Origin: Jiangella rhizosphaerae
GTDB lineage: Bacteria > Actinomycetota > Actinomycetes > Jiangellales > Jiangellaceae
Direction of reading: 5' to 3'
Length of the DNA: 32,899 nt
Assembly (NCBI RefSeq): GCF_003579925.1
Contig: NZ_QUAL01000082.1
Span: forward strand, 1 to 32,899
Positions 25,422-32,899 of the stretch are shown piece by piece; positions within the stretch are counted from its first letter, which is position 1; every line of letters starts with the position of its first letter. The notes under the pieces were generated by a model that saw nothing but the letters and a program-made list of their open reading frames with translations, ran no database searches and had not been told where the DNA came from. A program made the translations under genes and the position numbers.

Positions 25422-25511
25422 GACACACCCCGGCAGACTCCCGCGACACTCTAGTAACAGCAGTCTCATACGTCTCGAGAGCATCCACAAGCCGAATGCG
25501 CAGACGAATCT

Positions 25512-25536
25512 CCCCGCGACCGGGACGGTCACGGGG
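25512..25536 (-). terminator. Hairpin downstream of the methyltransferase gene
   Basis: CCCCGC-GACCG-GGA-CGGTC-AC-GGGG folds to a stem of about 9 pairs with a 3-base loop, 18 bases past the stop at 25554 on the minus strand. There is no U-run. It would separate the methyltransferase from the amidase/SpoIID transcript. Confidence 0.4.
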
Positions 25537-25553
25537 AGCGGGGGCGAGCGGAT

Positions 25554-26630
25554 TCAGCCGGGAGCGCCGTCCGGCCGGCGGGTCAGGACGTGCATGCCCT
25601 TGTCGGCCCGCAGCTGCTGGCGCACGAACTGCGGGTGTTCCTGCATCCAGCGGCCGCTGACCTCGACCTCGTCGGGCCGGATGGTGTCGTCGAGGACGAA
25701 CGTCACCTCGTCGGCACAGTGCGGCAGCAGCACCGGCAACGCGGGATAGCGGGCCAGCGGGCCGGTCCCGGCGGGCGGGCCGTCGACGAACACCAGGCCG
25801 ATGCCGTCGAGATCCTTCACGGAGTTCACGTCGTACCAGTTCCACTCGCGCTCGTCGGGCCCCGGCCAGGGCGTGAGCGGCGCATGCCGCACCTCGACGA
25901 CGTCCTGCAGCCCGTGGTCGGCGACCCGCCGGGCGGTGACCTCGGCGTACGCGGCGTCGTGTTCGAGCGCGACCACTCGGCCGCGGCCGGCCTTCTGCAC
26001 CGCGTAGCCCAGGACCAGGCTGGACGCTCCGCTGCCGCACTCGACGACCACCGCCGGGCGGTGCGAGACGACGTACTCGGCCAGCCAGCGCAGCACGTCG
26101 GGCGAGGCGGCCCAGTCGCGCAGCGGCGGCATGAGCGCGCGCGGCTGGAGCATGGTGCGAAGGTCGAGCAGCGCCTCGATCTGCCAGTAGGTCTGCGCGG
26201 TGTCGGCCCGGCCCGCGGCGACGTCGGCGCCGACCTCGTCCAGCCGCTTCCCGGTGGCCGCGATGGGCGGCTCCAGCCGGGCCGCGGTCTGCTCGACCGC
26301 GGCGGTGACCGCGGCGACGGCGGAGTCCAGCGCCTGGCCCTGGGCATGGGCCGTCTCGGCGTTGACCGCCAGGGCGCCGCGCAGCGTCTGGTGCAGCTCG
26401 GACAGTTGCCGGGTGTGCCGCGCCGCGACCGCCGACACACTGCGCTTGAGCTGCACCACCAGGGCCCCGAGGACGACCACGGCGGCAGTCAGCCCGAACC
26501 CGACGACCAGCAGCAGGCCCTGTGCGACGGCGACCTCGCCGGCCAGCACGACACCCAGCGTGACGAGCGACGCGGCGACCGCCGCAGCACCGACGACCAG
26601 CGCCACCTTGCGGACCGGCACCGTAGCCAT
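25554..26630 (-). CDS. Membrane-anchored class I SAM-dependent methyltransferase
   Basis: 358 aa. ATG start at 26630. Residues 8-30 and 37-61 are two transmembrane helices. They are followed by a long helical, probably coiled-coil, linker (62-145, alternating Ala, Gln, Leu and charged residues). The rest is a Methyltransf_24-like catalytic domain (about 165-350). Its SAM-binding motif is VVECGSGASS (195-204), then VVALEHD for the acidic end of strand 2 and LVFVDGPP for motif IV. This arrangement is known for methyltransferases in surface-glycan loci, where the coiled coil can set assembly or chain length. Target unknown; capping or O-methylation of the polysaccharide is inference. It diverges from wecB, which fits a role in the same pathway. 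Confidence 0.8.
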   Translation of the reverse strand: MATVPVRKVALVVGAAAVAASLVTLGVVLAGEVAVAQGLLLVVGFGLTAAVVVLGALVVQLKRSVSAVAARHTRQLSELHQTLRGALAVNAETAHAQGQALDSAVAAVTAAVEQTAARLEPPIAATGKRLDEVGADVAAGRADTAQTYWQIEALLDLRTMLQPRALMPPLRDWAASPDVLRWLAEYVVSHRPAVVVECGSGASSLVLGYAVQKAGRGRVVALEHDAAYAEVTARRVADHGLQDVVEVRHAPLTPWPGPDEREWNWYDVNSVKDLDGIGLVFVDGPPAGTGPLARYPALPVLLPHCADEVTFVLDDTIRPDEVEVSGRWMQEHPQFVRQQLRADKGMHVLTRRPDGAPG

Positions 26631-26670
26631 GGGTCACCATCCAGCACTCGGCCGCCCGACCGGCGGGCGG

Positions 26671-26676
26671 AAAAGA
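26671..26676 (-). promoter_or_regulatory. -10-like TAAGCT upstream of the methyltransferase gene
   Basis: On the minus strand TAAGCT would start transcription near 26664, about 34 nt before the ATG. No -35 consensus is seen. Confidence 0.3.
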
Positions 26677-26744
26677 CCACAGCTTAGCGCCGAATACGGC
26701 CGATTCCGGCGGAGCCTCGCGGGGCGTGCGGAACGGGCAGCGTC

Positions 26745-26750
26745 TACCGT
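26745..26750 (+). promoter_or_regulatory. -10-like TACCGT upstream of wecB
   Basis: TACCGT would start transcription near 26757, leaving about 40 nt with a GAAGGG ribosome site before the GTG at 26797. Confidence 0.35.
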
Positions 26751-26796
26751 GGGGGCGCTGCTTTCCGACCGGCCGACCGAACGAAGGGTCACCCCC

Positions 26797-27939
26797 GTGC
26801 TGAAGATCATGACCGTCTACGGGACGCGCCCCGAGGCGATCAAGCTCGCACCGGTGCTCGAGGCCCTCGCCGGCGAGCCCGACGTCACGTCGGTGCCCGT
26901 CGTGACCGGCCAGCACCGCGAGATGCTCGACCAGGTCAACGAGCTGTTCGGGATCGTCCCCCGGCACGACCTCGACATCATCCAGCCGGGACAGACGCTG
27001 GCCGGCATCACCGCCCGCATCATGGAGCGGTTCGACCCGGTCCTGGCCGAGGAGGCCCCGCACGCGGTGGTCGTCCAGGGCGACACGACGACGTCCACGG
27101 CGGCCGCGCTGGCGGCGTTCTACCGGGGCGTCCCCGTGGTCCACGTCGAGGCCGGGCTGCGTTCCGGCGACCTCGCCGCGCCGTTCCCCGAGGAGGCGAA
27201 CCGCCGCCTGACCTCGCAGCTCACCACGCTGCACCTGGCGCCGACGGCGCGCAGCCGGGCCAACCTGCTGCGCGAGGGCATCGACCCCGACACCGTCGTC
27301 GTCACCGGCAACACCGTCATCGACGCCCTGCTCGCGACCGCCGCCCGCCCGGTGCCACCGGCCGACCCGCGGCTCGCCGACCTGGTCGCGGCGGAGGCGC
27401 CGATCCTGCTGGTCACCAGCCATCGCCGGGAGAGCTGGGGCGCGGCCATGGCCGGCGTGGGCCGGGCACTGGCCCGGATCAGCGCGGCGCACCCGGAGCT
27501 CACCGTCGTGCTGCCGGTGCACCGCAACCCCGTGGTCCGCGAGGCGTTGGTGCCCATGCTCGCCGGCCGGCCGAACGTCATCATCACCGAGCCGTTGTCC
27601 TACGCGGAGTTCGCCACCGTCCTCGCCGCCGCGCACATCGTCCTCACCGACTCCGGCGGCATCCAGGAGGAGGCGCCCAGCCTGGGCAAGCCGGTGCTGG
27701 TCATGCGCGACAACACCGAGCGCCCCGAGGCGGTCGAGGCCGGCACCGTCCGCCTCATCGGCACCGACGAGAACCGCGTCGTCAAGGAGGTCGAGCGGCT
27801 CTACCTCGACCCGGCCGCCCACGCGGCCCTGGCGCACGCCGTCAACCCCTACGGCGACGGCCGTGCCACCGCCCGCTCCGTCGCCGCCGTCCGGTCGCTG
27901 TTCGGCCTCGGCAGCCGGCTGCCCGACTTCAGCGGGTGA
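26797..27939 (+). CDS. wecB: UDP-N-acetylglucosamine 2-epimerase (non-hydrolysing)
   Basis: 380 aa. GTG start with GAAGGG 8 nt upstream, giving the standard N-terminus MLKIMTVYGTRPEAIKLAPV. The frame is open far upstream but that part is not conserved. WecB interconverts UDP-GlcNAc and UDP-ManNAc. Family motifs visible are GTRPEAIK (9-16), TGQHREM, QGDTTTS (94-100), HVEAGLRSGD, PFPEEANRR, TSHRRE, and TDSGGIQEE near the C-terminus; the UDP-GlcNAc allosteric-site residues appear kept. The product is the substrate of WecC, encoded 3.4 kb away on the opposite strand. It is followed by the second copy of the palindromic repeat and faces the double glycosyltransferase gene. Confidence 0.96.
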   Translation: MLKIMTVYGTRPEAIKLAPVLEALAGEPDVTSVPVVTGQHREMLDQVNELFGIVPRHDLDIIQPGQTLAGITARIMERFDPVLAEEAPHAVVVQGDTTTSTAAALAAFYRGVPVVHVEAGLRSGDLAAPFPEEANRRLTSQLTTLHLAPTARSRANLLREGIDPDTVVVTGNTVIDALLATAARPVPPADPRLADLVAAEAPILLVTSHRRESWGAAMAGVGRALARISAAHPELTVVLPVHRNPVVREALVPMLAGRPNVIITEPLSYAEFATVLAAAHIVLTDSGGIQEEAPSLGKPVLVMRDNTERPEAVEAGTVRLIGTDENRVVKEVERLYLDPAAHAALAHAVNPYGDGRATARSVAAVRSLFGLGSRLPDFSG

Positions 27940-27962
27940 GGCCGGGTTGACCTGGTGTGTGG

Positions 27963-28483
27963 CGTTGGGCCCGTCCCCCTGCTGCCCGATTGTCTTGGCC
28001 GCGTACGCGCGCCTCAAGCGGACTATGGAGGCGCTTCGCGCCGATGATGACCGCTTGACCCGCGCGGACGCGGCAAAGAACGGGCAGCTATCAGGGGGAC
28101 GGGGGAAGAGCGGCGACGGGGCCGTTACGGTGTGGCGTTGGTGTCGTTGAGCGTCCGCCTGGTGAGATTTCACCGTGATTCGGGGGCCATCACGAGGATT
28201 ACCCCAGCGTCAACACGCCTACAGACATGTTGATGCTCGCGGAATCCTAGTGATGTAGACGATCGTGGATGATCATCGCTGTCCACAGCCCGACAAATCA
28301 CGCGAAACGGGCACAGGAACGGTGAGGCGTGCCCACATCCTCCCCGTCCCCCTGATAGCTGCCCGTTCTTGGCCGCGCAACCGCGGGTCAAGCGGATCCG
28401 CGTCGGCGCGAAGCGCCCAATTGGTCCGCTTGAGGCGCGGTTGCGCGGCAAGAGAATGGGGCAGCAGGGGGACGGGGAGCCCA
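27963..28483. repeat. Palindromic dispersed element, copy B (MITE-like), inverted relative to copy A
   Basis: This fills most of the 569-base gap between convergent wecB and the glycosyltransferase at 28509. The left module (27970-28105) and right module (28342-28477) are each about 135 bases and inverted relative to each other. Each is internally palindromic; the right one is the better preserved, with shared arms CCCCGTCCCCCTG, CCGCGCAACCGCG and TCAAGCGGA. The inner ends carry the extra ATAG, as in copy A. The core (28106-28341) matches the reverse complement of the copy A core, for example TTGGTGTCGTTGAGCGTCC and GATGATCATC. It contains the same nested hairpins, including 28188-28255 and GGGCAC/GTGCCC at 28309-28334. 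No protein is evident. Confidence 0.87.
28188..28255. terminator. Long hairpin in copy B core, possible bidirectional terminator
   Basis: CATCACGAGGATT (28188-28200) pairs with AATCCTAGTGATG (28243-28255) with one mismatch. The inner arms GTCAACA and TGTTGAT enclose a loop with CCTACAG. It has the same length as the 872-939 hairpin and lies between convergent genes. Confidence 0.4.
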
Positions 28484-28508
28484 GCCAACACCCCAACAAC
28501 GGCGAACG

Positions 28509-30689
28509 TCAGCCGGTGAGGGCGGCGTCCCAGGCCGATGCGGCGGCGGGGAGGTCGTGGCCGGCCGCGCGCAGCCGCGACGCCGCGCTGAGCTTGGCGA
28601 ACTCGGCGGAGTCGGTGGCCGCGGCGATCGAGCGGACCAGCGCGTCCAGCGACTCGTACGGTGCGTCGTCGCCGTACAGTTCGGCCGCGCCCGGCTCGAC
28701 CGGCGTCCGGACCACCACCCCGGCGGCCTGCGCCTCGACGACGCGGGGGTCGAGGCGGCCGCGGCGGCGCGGGACCAGCAGCCAGCCGATCTTCCGGTAC
28801 CACGTCGGCAGGTCGGCGTCGGGCCGCTCGAACGCGATGCGCGCCGCCAGCTCCGGCTCCGCGGCCAAGCCGGCGACCAGCGCCTGGTAGTAGTCGCGCT
28901 CGAGCTGGTCGTCGGGGAGGTGCGCCGCTTCCCAGGGCAGGTGGTCGCGCACGTGCAGGCTGAAGCGGTCGTCGGCGGCGAGCAGGCCGCGCAGCGCCGT
29001 GACGGCGGTGTCGGGCCGGGCCGCCGACGGGCGCAGGTCGAGGACGCCGACCCGGAACTGGCGGCCGGGCAGGCCGGGACGGTCGAGGTAGGCGACGTCG
29101 ACCGGGAGCGGCGCGTGGTGCAGCCGCTCGGCCGGGACGTCGAACGTGGCGGCGAAGGCGGCGAGGTCGGGCGCGGCCTGGAAGACGAACGCGTCGATCT
29201 CCTCCAGCCGCGCCTCGCGCAGCGCGAGCTCGTCGGCGCGCAGGTCGCGGATGTGCGCGACCAGCCGCTGGCCCTCCGCCTTGCGCCGGGTGGCCCACGG
29301 CAGGTACGGCACGGCGTCCTCGACGACGACCACGCCGGCGGCGGACAGCTCGTCGTAGCGCGGCTGCTCCTGGCCCTTCAACGACGGGTCCCATTCGGCG
29401 ACCCGTACGTCGCCGGCGGTCTGGTGCAGCACGGTGTGCACGCCGCGCGAGGCCGACAGGTCGGCGCCGACCAGCAGGACCGGCCGGCCGCCGGCCAGCG
29501 TCACCCGTGGCGGCGTCTCGGTGGCCCGCAGCGCCGCGTGGATGCGCCGGACGGTGGTGGCCATGCGGTAGTGGTCGATGGCGTCCATCGCCTTCTTGCG
29601 CGCCTGCTCGAGCAGGTCGGGGTCGCGGGCGACCCGTTCGACCGCGTCGAGCACCGACTCGAGCGAGGCGTCGACGAACAGCGGGTAGTCCTCGCCCAGC
29701 AGCTCGACGTGGGCGGCGATGCGGTTGACCACCGGCGCCACGCCCATGGCGCAGTACTCGAGCACCTTGGTGGACAGCTCGTGGGTGGAGTCCAGCTCCT
29801 GCGCCCGCCAGCTGAACCCGATGTCGGCGGTCTTGGAGTAGGCCATGGCGTCGTCGCGGGAGAGCCCGCCGGCCCACTGGACGCCCGGGCTGGAGGTGAC
29901 CGCGGCCTTCATGCGGGCGCGCCAGGTGGGCGTGCGGACCGAGTGCATGATCTTGTCGCCGATCATCGACAGCGACAGCCGGACGCCGCGCTCGGCCAGC
30001 AGCCCCGGCACGTCGCACAGCTCCAGCGTCTTCCAGCCCTCGGCGAACTTACCGGCGTAGACGCCCTGGAGCCGGCCGGCCGACGGCGCCGTGCGGCCGG
30101 GCAGCGGGCCGAGGTCGTCGGGGATCATCGGGTTGATGACGACGCACTTCCCGGCCGACGCCGGCACGCGGTACTCCATGTAGGAGCGGGAGTCCTCGGT
30201 CTGCACGAGCATGCGCTCGGAGGCCAGCGCGATCTCCTCGAGGTCGCGCAGCCGCTCCGGCGTGGGATCGGTGCCCGGCTCGGGGAGGTCGATGACGTAC
30301 GGCCACAGCCGGCCGTCGAACTCGTGGGTGCGGGCCAGTTCGTTCGAGATCCCGAAACCACGCGAGATGATCTTGTCGAACCGCCGGGCGCGGTCGAGCT
30401 CCACGATCCGGTGGGCGACCTCCTCGATGGACAGCAGCTTGTTCGGCGGCACGGCGTCGCCGAGACCCTCGAACGGGTCGACGACGGTGACGTTGTCGAG
30501 GCCGTCGAGCGGCTCGAGCATCTTGCGCGACACGACCCGGGCCTTCAACAGCAGCGTGACGTGCGAGTTCGTCCGCGCGAGCACCTGCGCCATGGAGACC
30601 AGCCAGATGGTCGAGCCGTCGATGAGGTTGATGTTGCCGTCGCCGTAGAGCAGGACGCGGCGCTCGACGGTGGTGGGCTGGTGGCTCAT
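28509..30689 (-). CDS. Tandem GT-B glycosyltransferase
   Basis: 726 aa. ATG at 30689 overlaps the upstream stop (ATGA), with GAGGGAGA about 4 nt before it. Residues about 10-390 form a GT-B glycosyltransferase of the GT1/GT4 kind: GVYAGKFAEGWKTLE starts the donor-binding half, and STKVLEYCAMGVAPVVNR is the GT4-type donor loop with its conserved glutamate. Residues about 400-726 look like a second, more divergent GT-B unit (RPVLLVGADLSASRGVHTVL at its start; WYRKIGWLLVPRRRGRLDPR and VVEAQAAGVVVRTPVEPGAA near its end) whose donor loop keeps the glutamate position. There are no membrane segments. It is the last gene of the wecC operon, so it probably transfers ManNAcA or a following sugar. This is inference from context; two successive transfers by one chain are possible. 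Confidence 0.8.
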   Translation of the reverse strand: MSHQPTTVERRVLLYGDGNINLIDGSTIWLVSMAQVLARTNSHVTLLLKARVVSRKMLEPLDGLDNVTVVDPFEGLGDAVPPNKLLSIEEVAHRIVELDRARRFDKIISRGFGISNELARTHEFDGRLWPYVIDLPEPGTDPTPERLRDLEEIALASERMLVQTEDSRSYMEYRVPASAGKCVVINPMIPDDLGPLPGRTAPSAGRLQGVYAGKFAEGWKTLELCDVPGLLAERGVRLSLSMIGDKIMHSVRTPTWRARMKAAVTSSPGVQWAGGLSRDDAMAYSKTADIGFSWRAQELDSTHELSTKVLEYCAMGVAPVVNRIAAHVELLGEDYPLFVDASLESVLDAVERVARDPDLLEQARKKAMDAIDHYRMATTVRRIHAALRATETPPRVTLAGGRPVLLVGADLSASRGVHTVLHQTAGDVRVAEWDPSLKGQEQPRYDELSAAGVVVVEDAVPYLPWATRRKAEGQRLVAHIRDLRADELALREARLEEIDAFVFQAAPDLAAFAATFDVPAERLHHAPLPVDVAYLDRPGLPGRQFRVGVLDLRPSAARPDTAVTALRGLLAADDRFSLHVRDHLPWEAAHLPDDQLERDYYQALVAGLAAEPELAARIAFERPDADLPTWYRKIGWLLVPRRRGRLDPRVVEAQAAGVVVRTPVEPGAAELYGDDAPYESLDALVRSIAAATDSAEFAKLSAASRLRAAGHDLPAAASAWDAALTG

Positions 30690-31336
30690 CGGTCTCCCTC
30701 GACGGCGGCGCGGGCGATGCGGTCGAGCAGGCTCACGACCGGCGACATGGGCACGGGACCGAGCACGGGGTCGACCTGCTGGGGCCGCGGGAGCACGACA
30801 TCGGCGGCGCCGCGCAGCAGGTTGGTGCCGACGTTCGGCGGGTCGCCGGAGTCGAGCAGGACGACCGGCGCCTCCACCTCGCGCGCCTCGGCGCACCAGT
30901 CGAGGATCTCCAGCAGCAGGGCCGTGCCCGAGGAGGTCTCGGCGGTGCTCCACGGGCCGGACTGCAACGCGGCCCGCTCGACCACCAGCACGTCGCCGGG
31001 CTCGACCCGGGCGCCGAGCGCCCGCGCCCCGGGCGAGACGGCGGTAACGGCGAGGACCTCGCTCAGCCGCCGGGCCGTGCCGGGCGTCAGCACGCCGGCC
31101 GCGCGGGTGACGGGCACCGGCGAGCGGCGGGCGGCGTCGTCGTCGGCGGGCGGCGCCTCGACGGTGTCGGTCTCGGGCTCGTCGTCGGGCTCGGTGAGCA
31201 GATGCTCGGGGTAGCGCGGCGACAGGATGCGCTCGGCCGCGCGGAACGGCGAGTCGGCGACCTCGCGGTGACGACGGCGGCCGCGGACGATGCGGCGGGC
31301 CTTGCGGACGGCGCGGACGGGCAGCGAAGCGGGCAT
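30686..31336 (-). CDS. Short protein resembling the N-terminal part of CgeB-like glycosyltransferases
   Basis: 216 aa. Both ends overlap neighbours in ATGA tetranucleotides (wecC stop at 31336-31338, next start at 30687-30689), so the three genes form one coupled unit. The first 45 residues are strongly basic (PVRAVRKARRIVRGRRRHRE), followed by an acidic linker (about 50-70). Residues about 110-200 include GDVLVVERAALQSGPWST, ILDWCAEAREVEAPVVLLDS, then GDPP. The ESAWRG, LxxWCRExxIPTVFWNKEDP-type region of CgeB-like GT-B enzymes has the same pattern. The donor-binding C-terminal half is absent. It may be a regulatory or partner subunit for the adjacent transferase, or a shortened relic kept in frame. 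I cannot assign a reaction. Confidence 0.7.
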   Translation of the reverse strand: MPASLPVRAVRKARRIVRGRRRHREVADSPFRAAERILSPRYPEHLLTEPDDEPETDTVEAPPADDDAARRSPVPVTRAAGVLTPGTARRLSEVLAVTAVSPGARALGARVEPGDVLVVERAALQSGPWSTAETSSGTALLLEILDWCAEAREVEAPVVLLDSGDPPNVGTNLLRGAADVVLPRPQQVDPVLGPVPMSPVVSLLDRIARAAVEGDR

Positions 31337-32583
31337 CAGCGCCACAGCCCCTTCGTGTCGATGACGCGCTTGCCGTCGAGCTCGGACCGGTCGATGCCGC
31401 GGAACTCGTCGTGGTCGACCAGCAGCAGGACGACGTCGGCGGCGGCGACCGCGGCCGCGGCGTCGGTGAGCTCGACGTTGGGCAGCTCGGCGAGGTCGGC
31501 CGGCAGCTTCTCGACGTGCGGTTCGACCGCCAGCACGCGGCAGCCGGGCAGCTCGCCGGCGAGGTCGCGGACGATCTGCCGGGCCGGCGACTCGCGGAGG
31601 TCGTCGATGTTGGCCTTGAACGCCAGCCCCAGCGCGGCCACCGTCGACGCGCCGGTCCCGGCCACCGCCTCGACCGCCCGGCCCACGACGTAGCCGGACT
31701 TGCCGTCGTTGACCTGGCGCGCCGTGCGGATGAGCCGGGCCTCCTCGGGTGCGGCGGACACGATGAACCAGGGGTCGACGGCGATGCAGTGCCCGCCGAC
31801 GCCCGGTCCGGGCTGCAGGACGTTCACCCTCGGGTGGTGGTTGGCCAGCTCGATCAGCCGCCACACGTCGACGCCGAGGCGGTCGCAGATGAGCGACAGC
31901 TCGTTGGCGAAGGCGATGTTGACGTCGCGGAAGGAGTTCTCCGTCAGCTTGGCCAGCTCCGCGGTGACCGCGTCGGTGAGCAGCAGCTCGCCGCGGCAGA
32001 ACCGCTCGTACAGCTCCTTGGCCCGCTGCGACGCCTCGTCGGTGAGCCCGCCGATGATGCGGTCGTTCTCGACCAGCTCGGTCATGATGCGTCCGGGCAG
32101 CACCCGCTCCGGGCAGTGCGCGACGTGGATGACCGGCCGCCCGTCGGCGCCGTCGAGGCTCAACGCCGGGTTGGCGGCCACGATCTCCTCGGCCATGCGC
32201 CGCGTGGTGCCGGGCGGCGAGGTGGACTCGAGGATGACCAGCTCGCCGCCGGTGAGCCGCGGCGCGATGGACCGGGCCGCGGCGAGCACGTAGCCGAGGT
32301 CGGCCGTCTTGTCCTCGAGGAACGGCGTGGGCACGGCGACGATGTAGGTGTCGGCCGCCGGCACCTCGGTGCTGGCGTCGAGCCGGCCGGCCGCCACGAC
32401 GTCGCGCAGCACGTGGTCCAGATCGGGCTCGACGAACGGCAGGGTGCCGTCGTTGACGGCGTCGACCTTGTGCTGGTCGAGGTCGACGCCGGTGACCCGG
32501 CAGCCGGCGCGGGCCAGCACGGCAGCCGTCGGGAGGCCGATGTACCCGAGCCCGACCACCACGATGCGCGAATGCGCGCTCAT
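31336..32583 (-). CDS. wecC: UDP-N-acetyl-D-mannosamine dehydrogenase
   Basis: 415 aa. ATG with GAGGAG 8 nt upstream. WecC oxidises UDP-ManNAc to UDP-ManNAcA with two NAD+. It shows the Rossmann GLGYIG (11-16), VPTPF, ESTSPPGTT and HCPERVLPG. LTENSFRDVNIAFANELS (K212 just before, N216) is present, as is the highly characteristic HPRVNVLQPGPGVGGHCIAV with catalytic C266 followed by DPWFIV. GLAFKANIDDLRESPA and a VIDTKGLWR end complete the pattern. These segments are those of WecC rather than UDP-glucose dehydrogenase. First gene of the coupled operon running to 28509. Together with WecB at 26797 it supplies ManNAcA for the glycopolymer. Confidence 0.95.
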   Translation of the reverse strand: MSAHSRIVVVGLGYIGLPTAAVLARAGCRVTGVDLDQHKVDAVNDGTLPFVEPDLDHVLRDVVAAGRLDASTEVPAADTYIVAVPTPFLEDKTADLGYVLAAARSIAPRLTGGELVILESTSPPGTTRRMAEEIVAANPALSLDGADGRPVIHVAHCPERVLPGRIMTELVENDRIIGGLTDEASQRAKELYERFCRGELLLTDAVTAELAKLTENSFRDVNIAFANELSLICDRLGVDVWRLIELANHHPRVNVLQPGPGVGGHCIAVDPWFIVSAAPEEARLIRTARQVNDGKSGYVVGRAVEAVAGTGASTVAALGLAFKANIDDLRESPARQIVRDLAGELPGCRVLAVEPHVEKLPADLAELPNVELTDAAAAVAAADVVLLLVDHDEFRGIDRSELDGKRVIDTKGLWR

Positions 32584-32641
32584 GTCGTTCTCTCCTCACC
32601 AGGGCGCTGAGATGCGCCCACCGGAGCGCTGTGTCCCGAAG

Positions 32642-32648
32642 TAGTCTA
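32642..32648. promoter_or_regulatory. Symmetric -10-like heptamer TAGTCTA between divergent genes
   Basis: Minus-strand TAGACT (32648 to 32643) would start wecC transcription near 32636 with a leader of about 53 nt. Plus-strand TAGTCT (32642-32647) could serve the gene starting at 32714. No clear -35 is seen in either direction. Confidence 0.4.
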
Positions 32649-32713
32649 AGCACCGAGCGGGCGGACCGACGGCACTCGCCCGCGTTGCCGACCACCCCGA
32701 CGAAAGCCATTCG

Positions 32714-32899
32714 ATGTCGCAGCTCAAGCCCCTGGTCCGCGCGCCACGCCGACTCGTGCTCCGCGCGCTCCGCGGCCCCGTCCGCGCGCTCCTGCGCCCG
32801 TTCCGCCCGCAGGTCAAGGCCATGCGGCGGCGGCTGCCGCGCCGGGTCGACGCCTACGTGGCCCGGCTCGGCGGCGGCTCGCCGCGGGTCCGGCCCGCG
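32714..32899 (+). CDS. Start of an unidentified gene, probably a glycosyltransferase (3' end outside window)
   Basis: ATG at 32714 opens a frame that runs 62 codons to the window edge without a stop; GAAAG 7 nt upstream is a weak ribosome site. The visible residues are very basic and arginine-rich (MSQLKPLVRAPRRLVLRALR at the start). This is like the first 30-40 residues of the two giant glycosyltransferases and of the 30686-31336 protein. That and the divergent position next to wecC suggest another polysaccharide gene, but no domain has yet begun. Confidence 0.55.
   Translation, partial: MSQLKPLVRAPRRLVLRALRGPVRALLRPFRPQVKAMRRRLPRRVDAYVARLGGGSPRVRPA

Noticed and set aside
26200-26796. N-terminal extension of wecB
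   Set aside because: The extra residues lie opposite the methyltransferase gene, have no similarity to the epimerase family, and a ribosome site precedes the GTG at 26797.
25264-28173. Long minus-strand open frame across the methyltransferase, wecB and copy B
   Set aside because: It crosses three supported features on both strands and has shadow-type composition.

Overview
The window is very GC-rich DNA with strong third-position G/C bias, frequent GTG and TTG starts, apparent leaderless promoters (TAnnnT ending 6-8 nt before the start codon), Tat and Sec secreted cell-wall proteins and mycolic-free Gram-positive-type surface polysaccharide genes. This points to a filamentous or nocardioform actinobacterium. 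I cannot name the genus from sequence alone. There are 19 protein-coding genes, two of them cut by the window edges. I see no tRNA, rRNA, CRISPR array, transposase or phage gene.

Layout. 1-626: tail of a glycosyltransferase-like protein. 648-1102: first copy of a palindromic dispersed repeat. 1133-8516: two paralogous giant glycosyltransferases (1048 and 1070 aa) on the minus strand, with rmlD between them on the plus strand. 8697-11227: rmlC and rmlA (overlapping, minus) diverging from rmlB (plus). 11283-13418: secreted beta-helix/FG-GAP protein. 13419-14069: non-coding stretch with a remnant of the repeat and other inverted repeats. 14070-16636: phosphotransferase and, divergently, a UDP-HexNAc 6-dehydrogenase. 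16675-22155: secreted protein of unknown function, acetoacetyl-CoA synthetase, Tat-exported metallophosphoesterase and epoxide hydrolase, which look like ordinary accessory or metabolic genes. 22169-26630: SpoIID-type protein, PGRP amidase with FG-GAP repeats and membrane-anchored methyltransferase. 26797-27939: wecB. 27963-28483: second copy of the repeat. 28509-32583: a three-gene overlapping operon (wecC, a short protein, a double glycosyltransferase). 32714-end: start of another gene.

How it works together. RmlA, RmlB, RmlC and RmlD make a complete dTDP-L-rhamnose pathway. WecB plus WecC make UDP-ManNAc and then UDP-ManNAcA, and the second dehydrogenase at 15371 probably makes UDP-GlcNAcA or a related uronate. 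With at least four large glycosyltransferases this is a locus for a rhamnose- and aminouronic-acid-containing cell-wall glycopolymer (teichuronic-acid-like) or capsule. The secreted amidase, SpoIID-like protein and beta-helix protein would act at the wall. No polymerase, flippase, ABC exporter or initiating phosphoglycosyltransferase lies inside the window.

The most unusual item is a roughly 0.5-kb element built of nested palindromes. It is found twice nearly whole (648-1102 and 27963-28483, inverted relative to each other) and once as a remnant (13540-13620). All three lie between the 3' ends of convergent genes.
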